64,000 bases of DNA. It comes from Streptomyces mobaraensis (GTDB lineage: Bacteria; Actinomycetota; Actinomycetes; Streptomycetales; Streptomycetaceae). This document shows positions 17,256 through 25,565 of the stretch, in pieces. Position numbers and translations under genes: made by a program. The notes under the pieces are model-generated. The model did no database searches, was not told the DNA's origin, and was given only the letters and a program-made list of their open reading frames with translations. Location of the stretch: NCBI RefSeq assembly GCF_020099395.1, contig NZ_CP083590.1, forward strand, positions 7,316,001 through 7,380,000. Reading direction: 5' to 3'. How positions within the stretch are numbered: position 1 is the first letter of the stretch; the number at the start of each line of letters is the position of its first letter.

Positions 17256-18410
17256 CTACCGCTTCACGGCCCGCAGCACCACGAACTTGGGATCGCTCGC
17301 GACCACGTCGCAATTGCCGAAGATCTTGCGCAGCTTGACGTGGTACCCGAGATGCCGGTTGCCGACGACCCACAGTTCCCCGCCCGGGCGCAGGGCCCGG
17401 CGGGCGCCGGTGAACATGCGCCAGGCCGTGGTGTCGGTGGTCGCCTGGTGCGAGTGGAACGGCGGGTTGTTGAGCACCAGGTCAACCGAGCCCGGGGCCA
17501 CCGCCGACAGGGCGTCGCCCACGACGAACTCGGCCGTCCGGGCGGCCCCGGCGTTCGCCTGGAAGGTGGCCCGCGCCGAGGCGACGGCCTGGTGTGACTC
17601 GTCCGTGAACAGCACCTCGGCGTCCGGGTCGGCCACCGCGGCGGCCGTGCCCAGCACGCCGTTGCCGCAGCCGAGGTCCACCACGCGACCGCCGCCCCGC
17701 CGCCGCGGGAGGTGGTTGAGGAAGAAGCGGGTGCCGATGTCGAGGCGGTCCGCGCAGAACACGCCCGCGTGGTTGACCACGGTCAGTCCGGCGGCCGGCC
17801 CGGCGTCGGGGCCCAGGGTGTGCTCGATCGGCCAGGGGCTGGGCCGCCGGGCGCGGTCCGGGTTCGGCGAGCAGAAGATCAGTCGGGCCTTCTTGACCGC
17901 CAGCGACGTCCGGGTCGGGCCGAGGACGTCCTCGAACAGCTTCAGCGTCGACGTGTGGATCTCGGTGACCTTGCCCGTACCGACGACCGTCGTCCCCGCG
18001 TGCACGGCGGGCGCCAGCCGGCGCAGCTGGTCCTCCAGCAGGGCCAGGCTCTTGGGCACCCGGACGAGCAGGACGTCGATCCGCTCCGGCGGGGCGTCCC
18101 GCGTGGACAGCAGCCGTACCGACTCCGCCGGGACGCCGTTGCGGGCCAGGTTGGCCCGGGTCGCCTGCTGGGTGAGGAAGGAGTCCGTGATCTGCGCGGG
18201 GCGGTGCGCGGCGAGGGCCGTGACCAGGGCGCCCCAGCGGTCGCCGACGACGACCACGTCGCCCGACAGGTCCACCGGACCGTCGTCCCCGTCCGCGAGG
18301 TGCCGCAGCAGGTACTCGTCGGCGGCGTCCCAGGCGAACAGCCGGTCGCGCGGGTCCTCCGGAAAGCGGGTGAGGTCGAACGTGCCCCATGACGTGGAAA
18401 AACGCTTCAT
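17256..18410 (-). CDS. rlmG: 23S rRNA (guanine-N2)-methyltransferase RlmG-like
   Basis: 384 residues with the duplicated RlmG/RsmC layout: a degenerate N-terminal methyltransferase-like domain (about 1-180) and an active C-terminal domain. The latter has motif I VVDLGCGNGVLGTAAA (about residue 235) and the catalytic LVLNNPPFHSHQ motif (NPPF, typical of exocyclic-amino-group methyltransferases). In E. coli RlmG modifies G1835 of 23S rRNA. The ATG start MKRFSTSWGTFDL fits the family. RsmC-like 16S specificity cannot be excluded, but length and the NPPFH motif favour RlmG. Confidence 0.85.
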   Translation of the reverse strand: MKRFSTSWGTFDLTRFPEDPRDRLFAWDAADEYLLRHLADGDDGPVDLSGDVVVVGDRWGALVTALAAHRPAQITDSFLTQQATRANLARNGVPAESVRLLSTRDAPPERIDVLLVRVPKSLALLEDQLRRLAPAVHAGTTVVGTGKVTEIHTSTLKLFEDVLGPTRTSLAVKKARLIFCSPNPDRARRPSPWPIEHTLGPDAGPAAGLTVVNHAGVFCADRLDIGTRFFLNHLPRRRGGGRVVDLGCGNGVLGTAAAVADPDAEVLFTDESHQAVASARATFQANAGAARTAEFVVGDALSAVAPGSVDLVLNNPPFHSHQATTDTTAWRMFTGARRALRPGGELWVVGNRHLGYHVKLRKIFGNCDVVASDPKFVVLRAVKR

Positions 18411-19199
18411 CGTGCCGCTCAGGCTAGCGGAGCGGCCCCCGCGGCCCCCAATCAGCGCGGCGGGCCCGCCGCCCGGGACGGCCGTGCGGTCGCCGACGGC
18501 CGCCCGGTCGCAGAGTGACGTACGCGGTCGGCCTCGTCACGTGCGCCCGGTCGTCGCAGCCGGTCCGCCGGCCGGCAGCCCGTGGCGCGGCGAACGTCCC
18601 ACCAGTCGCCATCCGCTCGCGGGGAGCGCACGGGCGGACGCCGCGCGTTCCCCGCCCCTACGAGACGAGGGGGGACGGGGCGACGGGGCGGACGTGCCGC
18701 AGGCGGAACCCGTCCGTCATCGCCACCGCAGGCCGGCCGGGGAACGCGCGCCGCCCCGGCCGGGCCGTCGGACCTCGGCGGCGCCCGCACCCCCGTGCCG
18801 GGCGCCCGGAGTTCATCCTGGACCCGTCGGGCCCGTACGCGCTTGTATTTTCTTGGGCGGCAGGACGCGGCTCCGGCCTGCGACGCCTGCGAACCGGTCC
18901 TGCCGCACCGGGGGATCGTGCGCGGCCGGGCCCACGACCAGGAGCAACCGCGCGGCGCGGCCGCCTCGTTCGTGGAAACGGCCGTGCGGCGAGCAGCGGC
19001 CCGGGCGGGAGCGACGGGCTTACGCGGCTGCCGCCCGGGCCGGCCCTCCGGCACCGGCTGCCGCCGGCGCGATGACGTCCCGACCGAGCATGCGCTCACA
19101 TTCCTGTGCCCACCGGGCTGCTTTGACGCCGGCCGAGCGCTCGTACGTCGCTTGGGCTACGCGCGGGGGTACGCGGCGTCCGCTGCCGGCGGGCCGGCT
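18411..19199. other. 789-base gene-free interval
   Basis: I see no supportable gene. Frames on both strands give Arg/Pro/Gly-rich translations without family resemblance or ribosome binding sites. One short A/T-rich patch (about 18843-18857, TTGTATTTTCTT) stands out and could be part of a promoter. The region may be decayed coding DNA, but no recognisable fragment remains. Confidence 0.45.
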
Positions 19200-19793
19200 T
19201 CACGGCCGCCCGGTCGCCCCCGTCCCGCCCTCCCCGTCGTCCGGCCCGCCGCCGGAGCGGAAGCGCACGTAGCGGGCGGGGACCGCGGCCGTCAGCCATA
19301 CGCCGTTGTCGGTGACGTGGAAGACGTGTCCGGCGGCGTGCATGGCGCCGGTGTCGACGGCGAGGACGACCGGGCGGCCGCGCCGGGCGCCCACCCGGAC
19401 GGCGGTCTCGCGGTCCGGCGAGAGGTGCACGTGGTGGCGGTTCATGGGGCGCAGTCCCTCGGCGCGGATCGCGGGCAGGAAGCGCGCGACGGTGCCGTGG
19501 TACAGGTACGGCGGCGGCTCGGCGGGCGGCAGGGCCAGGTCCACCGGCACCGAGTGCCCCTGCCGGGCCCGGATCCGCTCCCCGTCCACGGCGAACCGCC
19601 GCTTGTCGTTGACGGCCACGACGTGGTCGAACTCCTCGCGGGTGAACGGGAAGCCGTGGGCGGCGGCAGCGGCCAGGAGCTCGTCGACGCGCACCCAGCC
19701 CGCCGCGTCGAGCCGGATGCCGATGCGCCCGGGATCGTGGCGCAGGTGTTTCGAGAGGTATTTGGAGATCCGTACCGTTCTGTCGTCGCGCAT
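19200..19793 (-). CDS. kptA: RNA 2'-phosphotransferase, Tpt1/KptA family
   Basis: 197 residues. All conserved blocks are present: ISKYLSKHLRHDPG (catalytic Arg-His), the RARQGHS block, LYHGT, and RHHVHLSPD followed by the Arg/Val-rich strand VGARRGRPVVL. Tpt1 moves an internal 2'-phosphate from RNA to NAD+. Bacteria lack the eukaryotic tRNA-splicing pathway that makes this phosphate, so the substrate is uncertain. ATG 19793 is preferred; GTG 19811 is an alternative adding six residues. It lies downstream of an MFS gene on the same strand. Confidence 0.88.
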   Translation of the reverse strand: MRDDRTVRISKYLSKHLRHDPGRIGIRLDAAGWVRVDELLAAAAAHGFPFTREEFDHVVAVNDKRRFAVDGERIRARQGHSVPVDLALPPAEPPPYLYHGTVARFLPAIRAEGLRPMNRHHVHLSPDRETAVRVGARRGRPVVLAVDTGAMHAAGHVFHVTDNGVWLTAAVPARYVRFRSGGGPDDGEGGTGATGRP

Positions 19794-19848
19794 GCCGTCA
19801 GTCTCGCTCACCGGAGCCGGCGCGGGCACCTCGTTTTGCGTTCCTGGA

Positions 19849-19905
19849 ACGCCCGGTTCCGATCCGGGAGCGCCCGGTTCCGTCCCGGGATCGCCCGGTG
19901 CCCGG
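19849..19905. repeat. Imperfect 21-bp tandem repeat upstream of kptA
   Basis: About two and a half units built on CGCCCGGTTCCGNTCCGGG, starting near 19849, 19869 and 19890. They fill the gap between the MFS stop and kptA start and could form a hairpin through CCCGG/CCGGG pairs. Confidence 0.7.
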
Positions 19906-19909
19906 CCGT

Positions 19910-21103
19910 TCAGGACGAGATCGCCGGACCGCGCGGCGCGGTGGCCGGCAGCAGCCGCTCGCCGAGCAGGGCGGTCAGCGCCGCCAGGGTCAGCAGGCCG
20001 CCCGCGAGGAACGTGCCGCGCACGCCCGCCGCGGGCAGCAGCGCGCCGCCGAGCAGGGCCCCGACGGCCACCCCCGCGTTGAACGCACCGGAGTTCGCGG
20101 CCAGGGCGACCTCCGTACGGCCGGGCGCGGACTCCAGGACCCGGGCCTGCGTCGCCATGAACACCGGTCCCAGCGAGGCGCCGAGCAGCGCCAGGAAGGC
20201 CACGGCCGCCGCCTGCCGGTCGCCGAACGCGTACAGCCCCAGCATCCCGGCCGCCTGCGTGCCGACCGGGACGGCCAGGGTGGCGCGCGGAAAGCGGTCC
20301 AGCAGCGGGCCGGCGACGGCGACCCCGACGACGCCCGCCACGCCCGGCACGGTGAGCAGCGCGCTGACGGAGTCGTCGGAGAAGCCCCCGACCTCGCCCA
20401 GGAACTCGACCACGTAGGTGTACCCGGCGAAGGCGCCCGTCACGGACAGGGCCGTGGTGGCCAGGACGACCGCGAAGCGGCGCCGGTCCGGGCGTGTGCC
20501 GCGCGAGCCGTGCCCCTCCTCGGGCCGGGTGGCGGGCAGCAGGGCGGCGATCAGGACCATGGAGACGGCCGCCGCTCCCGCCAGGACGGCGAACGGCGCC
20601 TCGCGGCCGTGGTGCCGGCCCAGCCAGGTTCCGGCCGGAACACCCAGCACCATGGCGAGCGAGCCGGCCACGGACAGCACGCCGAGCACCCGGCCCCGCA
20701 CCCGCTCGGGGAACAGCCCCACGGCCACCGGTCCCATCACCGCCCAGAACAGCGCCTGGGCGAGCGCCGTCACCACCCGTGCGACGAACATCAACTCGTA
20801 GGAGGCGACGGCCGCGGCCGCCACGTTCGCCACCGCCAGCGCCGCGAGCAGCGCGGTGAGCAGGTGGCGGCGGGGGACGGACCGTGTGACGTGGGCCAGC
20901 GGGAGGGAGGCGACGGCCACCGTCACGCCGTAGCCGGTGACCAGGATCCCGACGGCCCCGAGCGAGGTGCCCAGGTCGTCCGAGAGGAGTGTGAGCAGTC
21001 CGATCGGCAGGTTCTCCACCGTGTTGAAGGTGAACGCGGCGACCATCAGGGCCGCCACCACCCCCACCCGCCGCCAGAGAGCCGGCTGTACGGCACTGGT
21101 CAT
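19910..21103 (-). CDS. MFS transporter (DHA1-like)
   Basis: 397 residues with twelve hydrophobic segments. TM1 carries AAFTFNTVENLPIGLLTLL, and the TM2-3 region has a degenerate motif A (LPLAHVTRSVPRRHLL). TM4-5 reads RVVTALAQALFWAVMGPVAVGLFPER, close to sugar-efflux or arabinose-efflux-type DHA1 permeases, which export sugars, drugs or purines. The ATG start has GGGGAGAAGCGGA upstream. It is divergent from a small membrane-protein/regulator pair whose operator lies in the shared interval. Confidence 0.88.
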   Translation of the reverse strand: MTSAVQPALWRRVGVVAALMVAAFTFNTVENLPIGLLTLLSDDLGTSLGAVGILVTGYGVTVAVASLPLAHVTRSVPRRHLLTALLAALAVANVAAAAVASYELMFVARVVTALAQALFWAVMGPVAVGLFPERVRGRVLGVLSVAGSLAMVLGVPAGTWLGRHHGREAPFAVLAGAAAVSMVLIAALLPATRPEEGHGSRGTRPDRRRFAVVLATTALSVTGAFAGYTYVVEFLGEVGGFSDDSVSALLTVPGVAGVVGVAVAGPLLDRFPRATLAVPVGTQAAGMLGLYAFGDRQAAAVAFLALLGASLGPVFMATQARVLESAPGRTEVALAANSGAFNAGVAVGALLGGALLPAAGVRGTFLAGGLLTLAALTALLGERLLPATAPRGPAISS

Positions 21104-21230
21104 TCCGCTTCTCCCCTCCCTCGGGACGCCGGTGAACGGCCCGGCGCCGACGTGCCGTTCAGCGTAGGGGAGGGGAGATCAACACCGCGTCAGGTGGCCG
21201 CGGGCGGATTGCCGGTCGGCCCGTGTTTAT

Positions 21231-21251
21231 TACTTTCCAAGGTGGAAAGTA
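21231..21251. promoter_or_regulatory. Perfect inverted repeat TACTTTCCA-agg-TGGAAAGTA (operator candidate)
   Basis: Nine-base perfect arms with a three-base spacer lie 68 bases upstream of the small membrane-protein gene and 128 bases upstream of the divergent MFS gene. The site is an A/T-rich island in GC-rich DNA. It is the best candidate operator for the winged-helix regulator encoded as the second gene of this unit. Confidence 0.6.
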
Positions 21252-21318
21252 TCTGCCATGCTGGCAAGGAACGGATCGGGTGCGATCGCCCGTCCGGCCG
21301 ACCGACAAGGGGGGAACC

Positions 21319-21732
21319 ATGTCCGAACACACCCAAGCCGCCGCCCGATTGCTCGGCGTCCAGCGCTTCGAGACGGCCGCTCGGCGGCGCGGCGGGTGGT
21401 ACGCCGCCTACCTGTGGATCTTCGCGGGCTGGCAGCCGCTCCTCGTGCCCGCGGTCGTCCTCTGGCACGGACCGGCCGCGGCGGCCGTGGTCGGTGCCCT
21501 CAACGCGGCGCTCGTCAGCGTTCTTTCGTGGTACGCCGGGCGGCAGCCGGTCGTCCCCCGGCACTTCGCGCGCACACACCTGACCGTCATCGGCACCTGG
21601 GCCGCTCTGTACACCGGCACGGTGGTTCTCGGCACGACCGTCTTGAAGGGCAGCGTCCCGCTTGCCGTCGTGGCGGCCGTGGCCTGCGCCCTGCCACCGG
21701 CCGTCGGCGCCCTGCGGGGGATACGACGGTGA
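21319..21732 (+). CDS. Small membrane protein coupled to a winged-helix regulator
   Basis: 137 residues with about four hydrophobic segments: AAYLWIFAGWQPLLVPAVVL, AAAAVVGALNAALVSVLSW, HLTVIGTWAALYTGTVVLG and VPLAVVAAVACALPPAVGA. No known family is recognised. ATG 21319 follows GGGGGGAACC; a longer frame to 21223 would run through the operator and is unlikely. Its TGA overlaps the GTG of the next gene (GTGA), so both proteins are co-translated. The pairing recurs in actinobacteria as far as I recall, but the function is unknown. Confidence 0.8.
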   Translation: MSEHTQAAARLLGVQRFETAARRRGGWYAAYLWIFAGWQPLLVPAVVLWHGPAAAAVVGALNAALVSVLSWYAGRQPVVPRHFARTHLTVIGTWAALYTGTVVLGTTVLKGSVPLAVVAAVACALPPAVGALRGIRR

Positions 21733-22079
21733 GCCTTGAGAGTCCTGAGAGTTCTGCGCGCCCCGCCGCCCGGGGCCGGCACCCGCGGCACGCGCTGGCG
21801 CCGCTGCTCTCGTCGCCCGTGCGGCTGTCGATCGTGGCGGCCCTCGCGTCCGTAGACAAGGCCGAGTTCGGCTATGTGCGCGACCTGGTGGAGATCACCG
21901 ACTCGGTGCTCTCGAAGCAGGCCGCGGCCCTGGAAGAGGCCGGCTGGGTCGCGGTGGCCAAGGGGCGGGTGGGCCGGCGGGCCCGTACCTGGCTCTCCCT
22001 CACCGACGAGGGGCGGTCCGGCTACCGGCGGCACCTCGCCGCACTACGAGCCATCGCGGGCCTGCCGGACCCTGGCTGA
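21729..22079 (+). CDS. Winged-helix transcriptional regulator (HTH_34/PF13601-like)
   Basis: 116 residues. The core LAPLLSSPVRLSIVAALASVDKAEF, the recognition region LVEITDSVLSKQAAALEEAGWV and the wing VAKGRVGRRARTWLSLTDEG fit the MarR-like winged-helix family PF13601. GTG 21729 overlaps the stop of the membrane-protein gene. It most likely binds the TACTTTCCA palindrome upstream of its own operon and may also control the divergent MFS gene. The signal it senses is unknown. Confidence 0.85.
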   Translation: MSLESPESSARPAARGRHPRHALAPLLSSPVRLSIVAALASVDKAEFGYVRDLVEITDSVLSKQAAALEEAGWVAVAKGRVGRRARTWLSLTDEGRSGYRRHLAALRAIAGLPDPG

Positions 22080-22249
22080 CACCGACACCGATCACCCGGG
22101 CCCGATACCGACACACCCGACACCTAAGCCGACATCGACCCCGAGACCGGCCCGCCTGAACTCGCCCGCGCCCGCCCGGACTCGTCCAGCCCACCGGCCG
22201 CGCCGGAGGCCGGACCCAGTCGGCCGGCCCCTACACGCCCCGGAGCGGC

Positions 22250-23248
22250 TCAGCCGCCCCACGCGGCGCCGAAGGCCAGCAGTTCGTCCCGGTGTTCCAG
22301 GCGGTCGGTCCACTCCTCGGGCCAGGCCGCGGCGCCGAGGTGGGCGCCGGCGAACGCGCCGGCGAGGCAGGCGATGGAGTCGGAGTCGCCCGAGCTGCAC
22401 GCGGCCCGGCGCACGGCCGCGAGCGGCTCGCCGGGGAAGAGGAGGAAGCAGAACAGACCCGTGACCAGGGCCTCTTCGGCGATCCAGCCCGCGCCCGTGG
22501 CCAGGCACGGGTCGGCCTCCGGGTCGGGGGTGCGCAGGGCCTCCTCCAGCCGGTCGAGCGCGGCGCGGCAGGTGTCCCAGCCGCGGGCGATGAACGCCTC
22601 GGGGGAGGGGTCGTGAGCGTACTGCCAGAGGTCGCCGAGCCACCGCTCGTGGTAGCGGGTGCGGTTCTCGTCGGCGTACGAGCGCAGCAGCCCGCACAGT
22701 TCCGCCGGCCGGGCGCCCTGCGCCAGCACGTGCACCGCGTAGGCGGTCAGATCGCTCGCCGCGAGGGCCGCGGGGTGCCCGTGGGTGAGGCCGGACTGCA
22801 ACTGGGCGGCGCCGGCGCGCTGTTCGGGGGAGAGGCCGGGGACGAGACCGAGGGGAGCCACCCGCATGTTCGCCCCGCACCCCTTGGAGTGCGGGTCGCA
22901 GGCGGCCTGCCAGGGGCCGTCGTCCGCGGCGAGGCGCTCGCACGCGGTGAGGCAGGTGCGGCCGGGGGCGCGGTTGTTGTCCGGGGACCGCCACCAGGCG
23001 ATGAACTCCGCCCGCAGCGCCGGCGCCAGGTGCCGTGCCTCCAGCGGACCCCGCTCCAGGGCCGTGCGGAGCGCCCGCGCGACGGCGAGGGTCATCTGCG
23101 TGTCGTCCGTGATGAACGCGGGGCGCGGCAGGTCCATGGTGCGCCAGGGCCCGCACTTCGCGAGGATCGACGCCACGTCGTTGAATTCGGTGGGGAAGCC
23201 CATCGCGTCCCCGACGGCCAGCCCGGTCAGTGTTCCTGTCGCTTTCAC
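22250..23248 (-). CDS. ADP-ribosylglycohydrolase-family protein
   Basis: 332 residues starting GTG (VKATGTLTGLAVGDAMGFPTEF). The ARH metal site is visible: FITDDTQMTLAVARAL (T-D-D) near residue 47 and the C-terminal CSSGDSDSIACLAGAFAGAHLG (G-D-x-D). ARH proteins remove ADP-ribose from proteins, DNA or dinitrogenase reductase, or hydrolyse related metabolites. No partner ADP-ribosyltransferase is adjacent. It is transcribed alone; the neighbours converge or lie more than 100 bases away. Confidence 0.88.
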   Translation of the reverse strand: MKATGTLTGLAVGDAMGFPTEFNDVASILAKCGPWRTMDLPRPAFITDDTQMTLAVARALRTALERGPLEARHLAPALRAEFIAWWRSPDNNRAPGRTCLTACERLAADDGPWQAACDPHSKGCGANMRVAPLGLVPGLSPEQRAGAAQLQSGLTHGHPAALAASDLTAYAVHVLAQGARPAELCGLLRSYADENRTRYHERWLGDLWQYAHDPSPEAFIARGWDTCRAALDRLEEALRTPDPEADPCLATGAGWIAEEALVTGLFCFLLFPGEPLAAVRRAACSSGDSDSIACLAGAFAGAHLGAAAWPEEWTDRLEHRDELLAFGAAWGG

Positions 23249-23386
23249 CCGGCCACCCTAATCCAGGGTGTAGGCAGCTCCATCCGGTCTCCGCAAGGGG
23301 CCAGCGGGCGGCTTACGACGGACGGCGGAACGCCTTCGGCCCGCAGGGTCCCTGAGACCCGCTAACGGCGGCCGGGGAGGCGGCTC

Positions 23387-23941
23387 TCACGAGCCGGCCG
23401 TCTGCCGGGCCGCGTAGCGGCGGGCCTTGGCGCGGTTGCCGCAGACCCGCATCGAACACCAGCGCCGGCTGCGGTTCTTGGATGTGTCCCAGAAGACCCA
23501 GGCGCAGTCGTGCTCCGCGCAGCGCTTCAGGCGGGCCGCCTCGCCGGTGACGGTCAGTTCGCTCCAGGCGACGGCCAGGGCGCCCAGCGCGCGCCGTGCC
23601 GGGGGTGCCTCGGGATCGGGGACCAGGGCGGCGCCCGTGATGCCGGGGCGCAGGACGGCCCGCAACGGCAGGGCCGCCAGCGCCGCCTCGGCGGCCTCGA
23701 CGTGCCGGGGGTCGGCCGAGTCGCCGACGTGGACGCCCAGTTCCTCGCGGAGTCCGGAGCGCAAGGCCAGGGCGAGACGGTGGTCCTCGGCGCCGGGCGC
23801 CGGATTCCCGGCCGGGAGTCCGTGCTCGCGGAACCAGACGGCCAGTTCGGCCGGGCCGGGCAGGTCGTCGGTCCCCCGCTCGACGTCGACGGTGTTGACG
23901 AACGCCTCGACCAGCCGCGCCGCCGGCGGTGCTTCGCGCAT
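23387..23941 (-). CDS. CGNR zinc-finger domain regulator
   Basis: 184 residues. The N-terminal stress-induced ABATE-like domain (RLVEAFVNTVDVERG) is followed by a C-terminal CGNR zinc finger near residues 137-177 with C-x4-C and C-x4-C pairs (KRCAEHDCAWVFWD and WCSMRVCGNRAKARRY). CGNR proteins are presumed DNA-binding regulators. ATG 23941 has a GGGGAGGT ribosome binding site. It is divergent from an EntS-like exporter across 114 bases containing an inverted-repeat operator candidate, so it very likely controls that gene. Confidence 0.88.
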   Translation of the reverse strand: MREAPPAARLVEAFVNTVDVERGTDDLPGPAELAVWFREHGLPAGNPAPGAEDHRLALALRSGLREELGVHVGDSADPRHVEAAEAALAALPLRAVLRPGITGAALVPDPEAPPARRALGALAVAWSELTVTGEAARLKRCAEHDCAWVFWDTSKNRSRRWCSMRVCGNRAKARRYAARQTAGS

Positions 23942-23961
23942 CTCGTACCTCCCCGCACAGC

Positions 23962-24035
23962 TTAACCGGCTATCGCCGTCACCGGTTGACGGGTGGTCGC
24001 TCCCCGTGCCAGGCTCCCGTCTCGCTAACCGGTCA
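23962..24035. promoter_or_regulatory. AACCGG/CCGGTT repeat cluster between the CGNR gene and the MFS gene
   Basis: TTAACCGG (23962-23969) and ACCGGTT (23981-23987) are inverted around about 12 bases, and a further TAACCGGTCA lies at 24026-24035. The three related half-sites in a 74-base divergent interval are a good operator candidate for the CGNR regulator. Confidence 0.45.
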
Positions 24036-24055
24036 TCCGCATTAGGGGGTTAATC

Positions 24056-25381
24056 GTGAGCATCGCGCAGGACGCCGTCGCCACCGGAGGGCGGGCGGCG
24101 GAGAAACAGGTTGCGGAGGAACAGGCCGTGGGGGAGCGGGCCGCAGAGGAACGGGCCGAGGACGGGCCGCCCGCCGGGACCCGCAACTCCGTCGTGCTGC
24201 CGGTGTTCACCGTCGTCACCAACCTCGCGGACGGCGTCACCAAGGTCGTCCTGCCGCTGCTGGCGACCCGGCTGACGACGTCCCCCGCGCTCGTCTCGGC
24301 CGTCTCCCTCGCGCTGACGCTGCCGTGGCTGCTGACCGCCCTGCACATCGGCGTCCTGGCCGACCGGGCGGACCGGCGGAAGCTGCTGTGGCTCGCGGAC
24401 GGCATGCGGCTGCTGGCCGTCGGCGGGCTCGCCGCGACGGTGGCGACGGGCCGGGCGGGCATCGCCGTCCTCCTCGGGGCCGCCCTCGTGCTGGGCGTCG
24501 CCGAGGTCGTCGCGCTCACGGCCGCGGCGGCGCTGGTGCCCGCCCTGGTGCCCCCGTCCCGCCGGGAGCGGGTGAACGCGTGGATCGCCGGGGCGGAGAC
24601 GGCCGCCAACGAGTTCGGCGGCCCGTTCGTCGGCGGCCTCCTGCTGGCCGCGGGCACGGGCATCGCCCTCGGCTCCGTCTGGGTCGTCTACGCGGCCGGC
24701 AGTGGCCTGCTCCTGCTGCTCGCCGGCAGGTTCCGGCCCGTACCGTCCGGCCCCGCCGACGGGCCGCGGCCGGACGTGCACCGGGAGATCCGGGACGGAC
24801 TGCGGTTCCTGTGGCGGGAGCCGCTGCTGCGGACCATGTCCCTCACCCTCACGGTGCTCTGCGCGAGCTGGGGCGCCTGGACGGCCCTGATGCCGGTGGT
24901 CGCCACCGGGCGCATGGGCCTGTCGGCCGGCGATTACGGGATCATGGTCAGCGCCCTCGGGCTGGGCGGGCTGACCGGAGCCCTCACCGTCACCCGCGTC
25001 AACCGGCTGCTGGGCCGGCGCCGGGCCCTCCTCGCGGACCTGGTCACCACCTTCCTGATGGTGGCCGTACCGGGGCTGACGGGCAGCCCGTGGGCCGTGG
25101 CCGGCGCGGCGTTCCTCGGCGGACTCGGCGGCACCCTGTGGACCGTCAACGCCCGCCTGATCGGCCAGCACCTCGTCCCGGGCGCGATGATGGGCCGCTA
25201 CAGCGGCGCCCACCGGCTGCTCAGCTGGGGTGCGATGCCCCTCGGTGCGGGCGCGGCGGGGCTGCTGGCCCAGGGCTTCGGGGAGCGGACCGCCTTCCTG
25301 GTCTTCGCGGCGGCCGTCGTCGTGACCGTCCCGCCGTTCCTGCGCACGGCGACGCCGGAACGGCTGCGGAAGGTGGGGTGA
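24056..25381 (+). CDS. MFS transporter (EntS-like enterobactin-exporter family)
   Basis: 441 residues. A charged, Glu/Ala-rich 45-residue N-terminus precedes about eleven hydrophobic segments. TM1-2 NSVVLPVFTVVTNLADGVTK and VLPLLATRLTTSPALVSAVS, the HIGVLADRADRRKLLW motif-A loop and GAETAANEFGGPFVGGLL resemble the EntS/MFS_3 branch, which exports siderophores or drugs. The GTG start is preceded by AGGGGGTTAATC. It is probably controlled by the divergent CGNR protein. It is 18 kb from the siderophore genes and lacks an iron box, so a link to them is not supported. Confidence 0.85.
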   Translation: MSIAQDAVATGGRAAEKQVAEEQAVGERAAEERAEDGPPAGTRNSVVLPVFTVVTNLADGVTKVVLPLLATRLTTSPALVSAVSLALTLPWLLTALHIGVLADRADRRKLLWLADGMRLLAVGGLAATVATGRAGIAVLLGAALVLGVAEVVALTAAAALVPALVPPSRRERVNAWIAGAETAANEFGGPFVGGLLLAAGTGIALGSVWVVYAAGSGLLLLLAGRFRPVPSGPADGPRPDVHREIRDGLRFLWREPLLRTMSLTLTVLCASWGAWTALMPVVATGRMGLSAGDYGIMVSALGLGGLTGALTVTRVNRLLGRRRALLADLVTTFLMVAVPGLTGSPWAVAGAAFLGGLGGTLWTVNARLIGQHLVPGAMMGRYSGAHRLLSWGAMPLGAGAAGLLAQGFGERTAFLVFAAAVVVTVPPFLRTATPERLRKVG

Positions 25382-25565
25382 AACGGCCCGTTCCGCCCCT
25401 CCCTGCCTCCCTCCACCCGTCATTTCCCGGCCAACTCGCACACCTGTCCACGCGCGGCATTCGGCGCCGCACCAGCACCGGGAGTCACACGCCTCCTTCG
25501 GAGCGTGGCCGATCCCTTTCGGGCGGTGCAGTCACGGGAATCACGGCTGTCTACTCTCCTCCGCC

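Noticed and set aside
24056..25381. EntS-like exporter as the export pump of the siderophore
   Set aside because: It is 17-18 kb away, has its own divergent CGNR regulator and no iron box; only family resemblance would link it.
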